Shown piece after piece: positions 1-8,287 of a stretch of DNA of 64,000 nt. Where the stretch lies: contig DUMZ01000016.1 of assembly GCA_012839565.1 (NCBI GenBank), positions 1-64,000 of the forward strand, in the 5' to 3' direction. The DNA is from Anaerolineaceae bacterium. GTDB taxonomy: Bacteria; Chloroflexota; Anaerolineae; Anaerolineales; Anaerolineaceae. The translations under genes and the position numbers were made by a program. Numbering within the stretch: the stretch's first letter is position 1; each line of letters starts with the position of its first letter. A model generated the notes under the pieces. That model searched no databases. It saw nothing but the letters and a program-made list of their open reading frames with translations, and was not told the origin of the DNA.

Positions 1-46
1 AATGTTGTTCTCTACCTTTCTTCCTTTGGCTATTGACCGAATAAAG

Positions 47-88
47 AGTTCACTTTTAAACTTTTGATCAGTTCACTTTTAAAGTTTT
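47..88. repeat. two 19-bp direct repeats
   Basis: Two copies of a 19-bp sequence (47-65 and 70-88, beginning AGTTCACTTTTAAA) differ at one base and are offset by 23 bp. No gene covers them. Multiple short direct repeats of this kind occur at the ends of IS21-family elements, so this could be the right end of an element whose body lies left of the window, but no transposase is visible to prove it. Confidence 0.5.
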
Positions 89-173
89 CCTAACAGTAAT
101 TTGACATTAAAAGGGCTTGTTTTGGGGAATACTGATGAAAAATTACAGACAACTGTATAAAAATATTTAGTAA

Positions 174-213
174 CAAAAAAGGTCTCATCTACAGACTAAA
201 ATGGATGAGACCT
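174..213 (-). terminator. intrinsic terminator of nrdJ
   Basis: A perfect 10-bp inverted repeat (AGGTCTCATC at 180-189 with its complement at 204-213) has a 14-nt loop. Read on the minus strand it is followed by a run of six Ts. It lies about 20 nt past the nrdJ stop codon and should end the nrdR-nrdJ transcript. Confidence 0.9.
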
Positions 214-234
214 TCTGTGATTAATTGAGCTTTT

Positions 235-2850
235 TTAACACTCACTATGCCCGCAGGTGTAGCATTTGCGACAGCCTTCTTCGTTGATGAGCGTCGCTTC
301 GCCACATTCGGGGCAGAGTTCGCCAACACGCTGGAAGGGGTTGCCTGGGCTGCTGTGGCTTTCAGGTACCTGGGTCTGTGTCATGGGCAAAGCTTCTTGT
401 GGGGGCATGTATATAGGTCGTGGTTCCTGTTCAAAGTGTTCCTGGCAGAGATATTCATCCAAAGCCTTGGAAATGCCATCAGGCAAGGAACGCACCCGGT
501 TGCTACCAAAGCCCAGTGAGCGTCCACCGCCGATGTTGCCCAGTTGTTGCATGACGATGCGCAAACGTTCGCGGGGTTGGATGGGTGAGGCGATGCGTAA
601 GATGTAGGAAATAAGGCGACCGATCGCTTCGGAGTGGGCGGCGGTTTCGGAGCCGGCTTTAGAAGTGTTGATGAAGACTTCAAAGGGTTGTCCGCCACCG
701 TTTTCGTTGATGGTTACAAAGGCTTTGCCCAGCGGGGTGCCTATCGAGAAGGTGTAGCCTTGCAAGGCACGCGGGCGAGGTTTTTTGCTGTCTTGCCAGA
801 AGCTGAGTTGCGCGGGCAAGTCTTCGCCATAAAGCAAGGTTTGCTGAACGGCAGGCGTTGCGGGAGCAGCAGCGGGGGCGTCTTTGGCTTCGGATGTGGC
901 TTTGGTTTCCAAAACCACCACGTCGCGCGAGCCGGTGATATAGACGGTAATACCCTTGCAACCCAGTTCCCAGGCTTGCTTGAAGGCATCGGCAACTTCT
1001 TCTTCGGTCGTGCCGGCGGGAAAGTTGATGGTTTTGCTTAAGCTGTTATCCACAAAGCGTTGCAGAGCGGCTTGGGTGTGGATATGTTCGTCAGCGGTGA
1101 TATCAGCCGAAACGACGAAAACATCGCGGATATGCGCGGGAAGTTCTTCGATATCCTGGCAGTTGCCGTTCTCGAGTACTTTTTCGATGATCTCAGTTTT
1201 GCTTTCTTCGGAAAGATCAGTCTTATCCAGCGCGTTTTGGAAGTGTGGGCTAACGTAGGTAAGCGTGAGTTTTTTACCGCGGTCGTCCACATGGCGCATA
1301 TAAGCCAGGGCGAAAACCGGTTCGCAGCCGTAGCCTTCAATGCCCGCCACAGTACCGATGGTGCCAGTGGGCGCGATGGTGGTTTGGGCGGCGTTGCGAA
1401 TGCCGTGTTGGCGGATGCCCTGGATGATGTCGTCCCAGTTGATGGCTGGGCGTCCCCAGTCGCTGGTGTAGGGCTTGAGCGGGGTGGGAGCCTGCCACTT
1501 GAGATTTTCGGGGTCGTAGATGCTGCCCTTGATAGCAGGGAACGCGCCTTTTTGTTCAGCCAGTTGAATGCTGGTGAGCATTGAATAATAACGGATATAT
1601 TCCATGATTTGCCCACAGAAATCGAGCGCTGCTTCAGAGCCATAGCGCACGCCAGCGTGGTACATCAGGTCGGCCAGGCCCATGATGCCCAGGCCGATGC
1701 GGCGCGCGTTCAGCGCTGATTCACGCAGTTCGGGCACAGCCGGTACGTAGGCGTTTTTATCAACCACGTTATCCAGGAATTTGGTAGCGAGGATCGTGCT
1801 TTCTTTGAGTTTTTCCCAGTCGATGCTGCCATTTTCGCCACAATGTTCAGCAAGGTTGATGGAACCCAAACAACAGTTTTCGTAGGGGCCAAGCCACTGT
1901 TCGCCACAGGGGTTGGTGGCTTCAAGATGATAGAGATGGGGTACGGGGTTGTCGCGGTTGGCAGCGTCGATGAAGAGAACACCCGGTTCGCCGTTGTGGT
2001 GGGCTTGCCTGACAAGACTGTCAAAAAGCGCGCGGGCTTTTACAGTTTTGAAAGTTTTAATGGGTATTCCTTGTTCCCTGGCGTCTTCAATGGTGCCGGA
2101 GAATTTTTTATAAGATGGGTCGTGCACGTCGGGGAAGACCAGGTCCCAGTCCGCGTCATTTTTGACAGCTTCCATGAATTCATCAGTGATTGCCAGTGAG
2201 ATATTAAAGTTTGTGATGGCGGTTTCGCTTGTTTTGCAGGTGATGAACTTTTCCACGTCGGGATGGTCAACGCGCAAAATACCCATATTCGCGCCACGAC
2301 GCGTGCCACCCTGGGCGATTTCGCCAAAGGCGTTGTCGTAAACTTTCAGGAAGCCCACGGGGCCGGTGGCTTCGCCGGCACTGGAGTTTACCGTGGAGCC
2401 ACTGGGGCGTAAACGCGAGAAGTTGAAGCCATTGCCACCGCCGGTTTGCTGAATGAGCGCGGCATTGCGCAGGGTGCTAAAGATGCCATCGCTGGCCCTG
2501 CCCATATCATCTGAGATAGGCAAAACAAAACAGGCAGCCAGTTGTCCCAGGGGTGTTCCCGCGCCGGTGAAGGTGGGCGAGTTTGGAAAGAACGCTTTTG
2601 AGACCAGCAGATGGTAAATCTGGATTGCCAGGGCGTGTTTTTCTTCGTCGCTGCTGTCAACGTCGGCGATGTGCCAGGCGACGCGCCAAAACATATCATC
2701 GATTTCTTCAACGGGTTCACCGTCTAAACCGCGTCGCAGGTAGCGTTTTTGGAGAATTTTGATGGAATTCTCGCTGAGTTCAATGGAAGGTAAACCTTCC
2801 GGTTTGGGGGGAGTCGGCAACAAGCCGTGCTTGGGTGTGGCTTCGGTCAT
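235..2850 (-). CDS. nrdJ: vitamin B12-dependent ribonucleotide reductase (class II)
   Basis: This 871-residue protein reduces ribonucleotides to deoxyribonucleotides using adenosylcobalamin as radical source, so it needs neither oxygen nor a separate radical subunit. Visible class II features are the first active-site cysteine in LAACFVLP (Cys107), the NPCGE motif (residues 313-317) carrying the radical cysteine and glutamate, the APTGTIG segment, and a C-terminal cysteine-rich tail (about 845-871, CPECG then CRKCYTCG) like the zinc-ribbon or redox tail of long NrdJ proteins. The start is supported by an AGAGGT ribosome site about 6 nt upstream. It follows nrdR by 17 nt and is probably cotranscribed and repressed by NrdR. 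No nrdA/B or nrdD is seen in the window. Confidence 0.95.
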   Translation of the reverse strand: MTEATPKHGLLPTPPKPEGLPSIELSENSIKILQKRYLRRGLDGEPVEEIDDMFWRVAWHIADVDSSDEEKHALAIQIYHLLVSKAFFPNSPTFTGAGTPLGQLAACFVLPISDDMGRASDGIFSTLRNAALIQQTGGGNGFNFSRLRPSGSTVNSSAGEATGPVGFLKVYDNAFGEIAQGGTRRGANMGILRVDHPDVEKFITCKTSETAITNFNISLAITDEFMEAVKNDADWDLVFPDVHDPSYKKFSGTIEDAREQGIPIKTFKTVKARALFDSLVRQAHHNGEPGVLFIDAANRDNPVPHLYHLEATNPCGEQWLGPYENCCLGSINLAEHCGENGSIDWEKLKESTILATKFLDNVVDKNAYVPAVPELRESALNARRIGLGIMGLADLMYHAGVRYGSEAALDFCGQIMEYIRYYSMLTSIQLAEQKGAFPAIKGSIYDPENLKWQAPTPLKPYTSDWGRPAINWDDIIQGIRQHGIRNAAQTTIAPTGTIGTVAGIEGYGCEPVFALAYMRHVDDRGKKLTLTYVSPHFQNALDKTDLSEESKTEIIEKVLENGNCQDIEELPAHIRDVFVVSADITADEHIHTQAALQRFVDNSLSKTINFPAGTTEEEVADAFKQAWELGCKGITVYITGSRDVVVLETKATSEAKDAPAAAPATPAVQQTLLYGEDLPAQLSFWQDSKKPRPRALQGYTFSIGTPLGKAFVTINENGGGQPFEVFINTSKAGSETAAHSEAIGRLISYILRIASPIQPRERLRIVMQQLGNIGGGRSLGFGSNRVRSLPDGISKALDEYLCQEHFEQEPRPIYMPPQEALPMTQTQVPESHSSPGNPFQRVGELCPECGEATLINEEGCRKCYTCGHSEC

Positions 2851-2867
2851 GATGATACCTCTAATAA

Positions 2868-3323
2868 TTATTCTTCTTCAGATAACAGATGATCTATCTC
2901 GTCACGGACGGTGTGCAGGTCATCCATACGTAAGTAAACAATGGCATAACGAATGTAGGCGATGTGGTCCAGTTCTTTAAGCCCTTTTACAGCAAGATCG
3001 CCGATAACACGCGAGTTGATTTCGGAGCGACCCCGTTTTTGAAGCTCGGCTTCAATTTGGTCAACGAGTTTTTCAATCATGGTGGCAGTAACCGGACGTT
3101 TGGACGAGGCTTTGCGTAAGCCAGCGAGCAGTTTTTCGCGGTCGAAAGTTTCGCGGGTGCCATCGCGTTTGATGATGAGTGGGGTTGTAAGAATAGGGCG
3201 TTCGATGGTGCTGAAGCGCTGTCCACAGTTGAGACATTCGCGTCGTCGGCGTATACCACCCTGGGCTTCTTTGTTCGTATCAACGACGCTGCTGTCGTTA
3301 TGCTGGCAATGTGGACACTTCAT
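2868..3323 (-). CDS. nrdR: transcriptional repressor NrdR
   Basis: NrdR senses ATP/dATP through its ATP-cone and represses ribonucleotide reductase genes. The 151-residue product begins MKCPHC. A zinc ribbon is formed by Cys3, Cys6, Cys30 and Cys33, with the family's basic RRRREC stretch, followed by the ATP-cone (about residues 49-139). An in-frame ATG 18 nt upstream exists, but the chosen start has AGGAG at the right distance and matches the conserved family N-terminus. It is the first gene of an nrdR-nrdJ unit and has its own promoter with NrdR-box-like sites between promoter and gene, so autoregulation is likely. Confidence 0.95.
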   Translation of the reverse strand: MKCPHCQHNDSSVVDTNKEAQGGIRRRRECLNCGQRFSTIERPILTTPLIIKRDGTRETFDREKLLAGLRKASSKRPVTATMIEKLVDQIEAELQKRGRSEINSRVIGDLAVKGLKELDHIAYIRYAIVYLRMDDLHTVRDEIDHLLSEEE

Positions 3324-3340
3324 AAGAACTCCTGGTAACA

Positions 3341-3387
3341 TCCCTATATGTTAGGGTTGAAAATTAATAGACCCCTACATATGGCGA
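3341..3387 (-). promoter_or_regulatory. paired NrdR-box-like operators
   Basis: Two related 16-bp sites, TCCCTATATGTTAGGG (3341-3356) and CCCCTACATATGGCGA (3372-3387), sit exactly 31 bp apart. They share a C-C-C-T-A-x-A-T core with the same polarity. Known NrdR boxes (consensus ACACWATATWTWGTGT) occur as pairs about 31 bp apart centre to centre. The sites lie just downstream of the predicted transcription start and upstream of the nrdR ATG, a fitting position for repression. Confidence 0.6.
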
Positions 3388-3392
3388 AATTC

Positions 3393-3421
3393 ATTCTAGC
3401 ATACGTTAAGAAAGCTTGCAA
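3393..3421 (-). promoter_or_regulatory. sigma70-like promoter of nrdR-nrdJ
   Basis: On the minus strand, TTGCAA (3416-3421) is followed after exactly 17 bp by TAGAAT (3393-3398). Transcription would start near 3386, placing the NrdR-box-like sites across the first bases of the transcript. Confidence 0.65.
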
Positions 3422-3627
3422 GTAAAAAATGTAAATTTAAGCTTAAGAAATGGCTTTCTTTAACATTGTCTAAATCTTGCGCGTAGCTTAGCCGTTTCTC
3501 GGGGGTGGATATTTATTTTGCATAAATTCTCTTGTTTTTTGGGTGGTTTAACGGGTGGTAAAGGCATGATTAAGAAATCTTGCAAACATGATAATAAATA
3601 AAACTTCTCCTTGAAAACAAACGTGCA

Positions 3628-3662
3628 AAATCGTCCTTTCTCATCACGGGAAAGGACGATTT
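3628..3662 (-). terminator. hairpin terminator at the end of the dcw operon
   Basis: A perfect 13-bp stem (AAATCGTCCTTTC at 3628-3640 paired with 3650-3662) lies about 20 nt past ftsZ. On the minus strand the 3' arm ends in TTT but no long T-run follows, so it may act as a weak terminator or as an RNA 3'-end stabiliser. Between this and the nrdR promoter (3422-3627) no gene is seen. Confidence 0.6.
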
Positions 3663-3683
3663 GGGAAGCACATTTTATGTCGC

Positions 3684-4859
3684 TTATTTACCGCGGTTGG
3701 CTTGCTGACGGCGGATGAAAGCGGGGAGGTTGAGGTCAACTTCGCTGGTATAAACGTATTCTTGCTGGGCTTTGGGTTTTGCGGTGTGGGTGAGTTCAGC
3801 CTGGTGTTTGTACTCAGAGCGACTTAAGAAGGGACTTTGCTGGCCAACCTGGCCCATTTGGGTGTTTGGGATCAAGAAGGATTCCGCTTGATCCTCTGTC
3901 AGCTGGGGGCGGTTGCGATCGAAACCCGTGGCAATAACAGTAATGCGGATTTCGTCGCCCATCTTCTCATCGATAACGGCACCGAAAATGAGGTTGACGT
4001 CTTCGCTGGCGGTTTCTTTGATGATTGCCGCAGCCTGGTTGACTTCAAAGAGCGACAGGTTAGGGCCACCGGTAACGTTGAACAAGATACCATGCGCGCC
4101 GTTGATGGTGACATCCAAAAGCTGGCTGGAAATGGCCTGTTCGGCAGCGATTCGGGCGCGGTCTTCGCCACTGGCAACGCCAACAGCCATCAGCGCGGCG
4201 CCACCTTCGGACATAATGGTGCGAACGTCGGCAAAGTCAAGGTTGATTAAGCCAGGAATGGTAATCAGTTCTGAAATACCCTGGATACCCTGACGCAGGA
4301 CATCATCCGCCATGCGGAAGGCGTCGTTCAGTCCGATGTTTTTGCCTACGATTTGCAAAAGACGATCGTTGGGGATAACAATCAGCGTGTCGGCGTGTTC
4401 TTTGAGCTTTTGCGCGCCGGTTTCGGCTGATTTGGCACGGTGCGCGCCTTCAAATGCGAAAGGACGGGTAACCACACCGATGGTTAACGCGCCGATTTCC
4501 TTGGCGATTTGTGCCACAACGGGTGCCGCGCCGGTGCCTGTGCCACCACCGAGACCGGCGGTAACAAAGACCATGTCGGCGCCTTTGAGCACTTCGTAAA
4601 GTTCTTCGGCTGATTCTTCAGCTGCTGCCTGGCCAACCTCGGGGTTACCACCTGCACCAAGACCACGGGTGGACTTGTCGCCGATGCGAACACGGGTTTG
4701 CGCCTGGGATTTGAGCAGCGCCTGGGCGTCGGTATTGATCGCGATGAATTCAATACCGTGGAGTCCTTCGGCAATCATGCGGTTGACGGCGTTACATCCG
4801 CCACCACCGACGCCGACGACTTTGATTCGTGCATATGATTCAGTTTGTTTTGCTTCCAT
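3684..4859 (-). CDS. ftsZ: cell division GTPase FtsZ
   Basis: FtsZ polymerises on GTP at midcell to form the division ring and recruits the septum machinery. The 391-residue product shows the tubulin-type GTP-binding signature GGGTGTG (residues 104-110), NTDAQAL (42-48), the T7-loop region, a short variable linker, and a C-terminal peptide [11 protein letters not shown] that normally binds FtsA and other tethers. A GAGGAG ribosome site precedes the ATG. It is the last gene of the dcw operon, 29 bp after ftsA. Confidence 0.98.
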   Translation of the reverse strand: MEAKQTESYARIKVVGVGGGGCNAVNRMIAEGLHGIEFIAINTDAQALLKSQAQTRVRIGDKSTRGLGAGGNPEVGQAAAEESAEELYEVLKGADMVFVTAGLGGGTGTGAAPVVAQIAKEIGALTIGVVTRPFAFEGAHRAKSAETGAQKLKEHADTLIVIPNDRLLQIVGKNIGLNDAFRMADDVLRQGIQGISELITIPGLINLDFADVRTIMSEGGAALMAVGVASGEDRARIAAEQAISSQLLDVTINGAHGILFNVTGGPNLSLFEVNQAAAIIKETASEDVNLIFGAVIDEKMGDEIRITVIATGFDRNRPQLTEDQAESFLIPNTQMGQVGQQSPFLSRSEYKHQAELTHTAKPKAQQEYVYTSEVDLNLPAFIRRQQANRGK

Positions 4860-4888
4860 TTTTTATTCTCCTCTATAATAAAACCTGT

Positions 4889-6124
4889 CTAAGGTAAAAT
4901 TTTGCGTAGCCAACCAAGAAAGCCTTCCGCTTTGACTTTTTGGGGCTTTGATTCTCCAGATTGTTCGGGCAAAATCTGGTGTGTTTCCGTCATTAAAAGG
5001 GCCCATTGCAAGAGTCCAACACTCGTTGCGCAGGCTGGATTGCTGATTTGGTCGGTAAGACCAACAATGTTTTCGGGCTTGCCGATACGGACTGGCAAAC
5101 CAGTGACCCGGTTGGCAAGTTTTTTGATGCCGGGCATTTCAGCGCCACCGCCGGTGAGTACAATGCCGGCAGGCAACATCACGTCGTAGCCTGAGCGTTT
5201 AATTTCCTGTTCGACCATTTCCATGATTTCTTCAACGCGAGCTTCAATGATATTAACCAACTCGCGCCGTTCGATTTTTTTGCTCTGTTCGGAGCCAAAG
5301 GTAACAATATTAAAAGTCTCTTTTTCGCCGATGTCGTCCAGCACGGCGTGACCGTGTTGTTTTTTGACTTCTTCGGCAACATCCAGGGGCAAGCGCAGGC
5401 CCTGGGCAATGTCTGAGCTAACGTGATAACCGCCGATTTGCAGGACGTTGGCGTACCAAATGTCACCATTGACGTAAATGGCAATATCGGTGGTGCCACC
5501 GCCCAAATCGACCAGGGCGACGCCCAAATTGCGTTCAGTCTCGGAGAGCACAGCTTCGCCGGCTGCCAGGGGATTGAGCACAAAGTCGCTGACGTCGATG
5601 CCGGCTTGCGATACACACTGGCGCAAATTGTTAATTGTGGATGATGAGGCAGTGATGATGTGCGTTTCGACTTCCAGCCTGTAACCGTGCATGCCAACCG
5701 GTTGGCGAATGCCTTCCTGGCCGTCAATGATAAAACCGCGCTGGATAACATGGATAATTTCGCGGTTATGCGGGATAGCAATAGCCTGGGCAGAATCAAG
5801 CGCGCGGAAAACATCTTCCTGGTCAATAACCCGGCCAGAAATACCAACGATGCCTTTGCTGTTGGTGGAACTCACCTGCGCGCCGGCCAGGCTGACAATC
5901 GCGCTGTTGATTTCGTAGCCGGAGGTGCGTTCGGCCTTTTCGATGGAGCGGGCAATGGCGTCTGAGGCGGCGTTGATGTCCACAACATTACCGTTGCGAA
6001 TGCCGTGGCTGGGTTCCACACCCACGCCCAAGACACGCATAGTGGTGCCATTCTCAATACGGGCAACCAGGGTAACTATTTTGCTTGTTCCAACATCTAA
6101 TCCGACAACAATAGGTTCATCCAT
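4889..6124 (-). CDS. ftsA: cell division protein FtsA
   Basis: FtsA is an actin-like ATPase that tethers FtsZ filaments to the membrane. The 411-residue protein starts MDEPIVVGLDVGTSK, matching the actin-fold phosphate-1 motif, with LVDLGGGTTDIA as the phosphate-2 motif and LTGGGAEMPG as the adenosine motif. It ends EGFLGWLRKILP, an amphipathic membrane-targeting helix. An in-frame ATG 14 codons upstream lies inside ftsQ and lacks a ribosome site; the chosen ATG has AGGAG 7 nt upstream. It begins 10 nt after the ftsQ stop. Confidence 0.96.
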   Translation of the reverse strand: MDEPIVVGLDVGTSKIVTLVARIENGTTMRVLGVGVEPSHGIRNGNVVDINAASDAIARSIEKAERTSGYEINSAIVSLAGAQVSSTNSKGIVGISGRVIDQEDVFRALDSAQAIAIPHNREIIHVIQRGFIIDGQEGIRQPVGMHGYRLEVETHIITASSSTINNLRQCVSQAGIDVSDFVLNPLAAGEAVLSETERNLGVALVDLGGGTTDIAIYVNGDIWYANVLQIGGYHVSSDIAQGLRLPLDVAEEVKKQHGHAVLDDIGEKETFNIVTFGSEQSKKIERRELVNIIEARVEEIMEMVEQEIKRSGYDVMLPAGIVLTGGGAEMPGIKKLANRVTGLPVRIGKPENIVGLTDQISNPACATSVGLLQWALLMTETHQILPEQSGESKPQKVKAEGFLGWLRKILP

Positions 6125-6134
6125 AATAAAACTC

Positions 6135-7184
6135 CTAGCGAAAATACGGAGCGTGCAAAAACTCAAGGCTAATAAGAGTCGGTTGCAAGTTTCTTTCCAA
6201 AATCAGCTCCGCTATTTTTTGATATTGCGCCATCTTTAAATCCAAATGTTCGGCACTTCTGCCAAAGTAGACCATCCAGCCATAATTTGGGTCTACCCAA
6301 CCCAAGCCGCGCCTGGCGTCATAGCGCAACTGAGTGCCCTGGGGTTTGAGTTGATTGAGTGCCTGAATAGCCTCAACCAGTCTGGGGTCAACGTTGGGTT
6401 CAGGTTCCTTGAAAATTTCTTCTTCTGTTTCCGTTTCTTCTGGTGCGGTCGGTTTTTCCATTTCCACGGGTTTGAATGGAGGTGGCGGGGCGGTGTTGGC
6501 GTGCACTTCAATCGGCAAGCTGGCCGCGCCACGCACTTCAAAGCTATAGCCTTCGTCGTCTATCCAAATTTGACTGGCTTCTGTTTCTTCGGTCGCGTCG
6601 ACAAACCAAATGATGGAAGGAATGCGTTCCACGACCAGTACGTTTAAATTAGCTGGCAAACTAACCCCGACCTTTACTGTTTTGATATCGGGGAAGTCGC
6701 GAATAATGACTTGTTCGATTTTGTCCGGTTCAACTTCAATAATGCGCGTGCCGTATGAGCTGAGTTTTGAGGCGATTTCAGCATTGCTGACACGGAAGTT
6801 GCCCCGAATATTGATTCCGTTGGGGTTGACCTTGAAGCTATCGCTTTTGAGCATGCTGATAACCCCAACCAAAAGCAAAAGCGCTAATATGCCGGAGAAT
6901 ACGCGCATGCCAACACTCACGCGGGGCACAGCCGGGAGTCTCAGCTCTTTGCCAGGTGTGCTGGTGGGGATGTAGACTGGCCGGTGACCGCGACTGCTTT
7001 CAGCCTGGGGTGTCGCCTGAGTGTCGGTGTATTGCCGTCGGGTAACCACACGCGACGCAGACCTGGCGGCGCGCTGGGTGCTTTCTTGCGGCGCGCGCTC
7101 AATGGGCTTGCGTTTGACAGGCTCGATATGTCGCCTGGCGCGAATTTGGTCCGCGCGTGAGAGTTCCTCGGGCTTGCGTGCCAT
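6135..7184 (-). CDS. ftsQ: cell division protein FtsQ/DivIB
   Basis: FtsQ is a bitopic membrane protein linking early and late divisome proteins. The 349-residue protein has a long basic cytoplasmic N-terminus (about 1-90), one transmembrane helix (about 92-111, MRVFSGILALLLLVGVISML), a POTRA-like domain (about 117-190) and a beta domain interrupted by an acidic, proline-rich insert (about 255-285, rich in E, P and T). That low-complexity insert is longer than in textbook FtsQ. The start codon overlaps the ddl stop by 1 nt. Identification rests on topology, POTRA pattern and position between ddl and ftsA. Confidence 0.9.
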   Translation of the reverse strand: MARKPEELSRADQIRARRHIEPVKRKPIERAPQESTQRAARSASRVVTRRQYTDTQATPQAESSRGHRPVYIPTSTPGKELRLPAVPRVSVGMRVFSGILALLLLVGVISMLKSDSFKVNPNGINIRGNFRVSNAEIASKLSSYGTRIIEVEPDKIEQVIIRDFPDIKTVKVGVSLPANLNVLVVERIPSIIWFVDATEETEASQIWIDDEGYSFEVRGAASLPIEVHANTAPPPPFKPVEMEKPTAPEETETEEEIFKEPEPNVDPRLVEAIQALNQLKPQGTQLRYDARRGLGWVDPNYGWMVYFGRSAEHLDLKMAQYQKIAELILERNLQPTLISLEFLHAPYFR

Positions 7185-8287
7185 TAGGCTTGTATACTCC
7201 TTATCGTTTTATCGCGGTCCGCCTTGCGTTCAAGTGCCAGCGCGATGAGGCGGTCAATCAATTCCGGGTAAGTGATGCCCCCATGGGCAAGCAGTTTGGG
7301 GAACATGCTGATGGGGGTGAACCCGGGAATGGTGTTAATTTCGCTGAAGAAGATTTCTTCGCTGTGTTTGTCAATTAAAAAGTCAACGCGTGCCATACCC
7401 GCGCAATCGATGCCCTGATAAACCTGCAGGGCGATTTCCTGCACGCGTTGGGTCATGGCGTCGGATAAATCCGCGGGAACGAAAGTTCTGGCGATGCCAT
7501 CAATGTATTTGTCGTCGTAGCTGTAGAATTCATCACCGGGGATAATCTCGCCGGGTGTCGATACGATGGGGTTCGTGTTGCCGAGCACGCTAACTTCAAT
7601 TTCGCGGGCGTTAATACCCCGTTCAACGAGCACGCGACGGTCGTATTTTGCGGCGATTTCCAGACCTTTAATCAGTTCCTGGCGGTTTTTGACTTTACTG
7701 ATACCCACCGATGAGCCGAGATTCGCAGGTTTAACGAAAAGCGGGTAGGGGGCAATCTTTTCAGCTTCCAGCGCTGTGGCTTCCAGGTCGGTTTCGATTT
7801 TTTGACGGTTAAAAATCTTGTATTCCAAAACGGGGACGCCGAGATTCGCGACGAGGTCTTTGCAAATGCCTTTATCCATGCCAACTGATGAGCTAAGCAA
7901 GCCAGCGCCCACATAGGCTACGTCGAGCATCTCGAAATAGCCTTGAATGGTGCCATCTTCGCCATAGGTGCCATGCAAGATGGGGAAGAAGACGTCAATC
8001 GCGCTGATTTTTTGCAGATTTCCGTCCACAAGCTGGTGTAAGACTGTTTTATCGTCGATTTGCATTAAAACGACTTGTTTCAGACTCTCGCAGGACTTGT
8101 TTTCGAAGGCCTGGAGTGTGTTTTCACCGGTCAGCCAGTGGCCTTCGCGGGTGATGCCGATTTGCCAGACCTGATATTTATCGGTATCGATAGCCTGTAG
8201 CACCGAGCGCGCGGACATCACCGAGACCTCATGTTCACCGGAGCGACCACCAAATATCAAAGCCAGGTTTAAGCGTTTAGAACTCAT
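7184..8287 (-). CDS. ddl: D-alanine--D-alanine ligase
   Basis: This ATP-grasp enzyme joins two D-alanines for the peptidoglycan pentapeptide. Seen in the 367-residue protein are FGGRSGEHEVSV at the N-terminus, HGTYGEDGTIQG, the KPANLGSSVGI ATP-grasp segment, the omega-loop with a tyrosine (YDDKY) as expected for D-Ala rather than D-lactate ligases, and the metal-binding EINTIPGFTPISMFP. It overlaps the upstream murC/murB gene by 11 nt and ftsQ by 1 nt, indicating translational coupling. Confidence 0.96.
   Translation of the reverse strand: MSSKRLNLALIFGGRSGEHEVSVMSARSVLQAIDTDKYQVWQIGITREGHWLTGENTLQAFENKSCESLKQVVLMQIDDKTVLHQLVDGNLQKISAIDVFFPILHGTYGEDGTIQGYFEMLDVAYVGAGLLSSSVGMDKGICKDLVANLGVPVLEYKIFNRQKIETDLEATALEAEKIAPYPLFVKPANLGSSVGISKVKNRQELIKGLEIAAKYDRRVLVERGINAREIEVSVLGNTNPIVSTPGEIIPGDEFYSYDDKYIDGIARTFVPADLSDAMTQRVQEIALQVYQGIDCAGMARVDFLIDKHSEEIFFSEINTIPGFTPISMFPKLLAHGGITYPELIDRLIALALERKADRDKTIRSIQA

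Noticed and set aside
244..2327. Long open frames opposite and within nrdJ
   Set aside because: These are shadow frames of a GC-moderate gene with no motifs; nrdJ itself explains the sequence.
7184..8287. VanA-type D-Ala-D-Lac ligase
   Set aside because: The omega-loop carries a tyrosine and the gene sits in the dcw operon, fitting a housekeeping D-Ala-D-Ala ligase.
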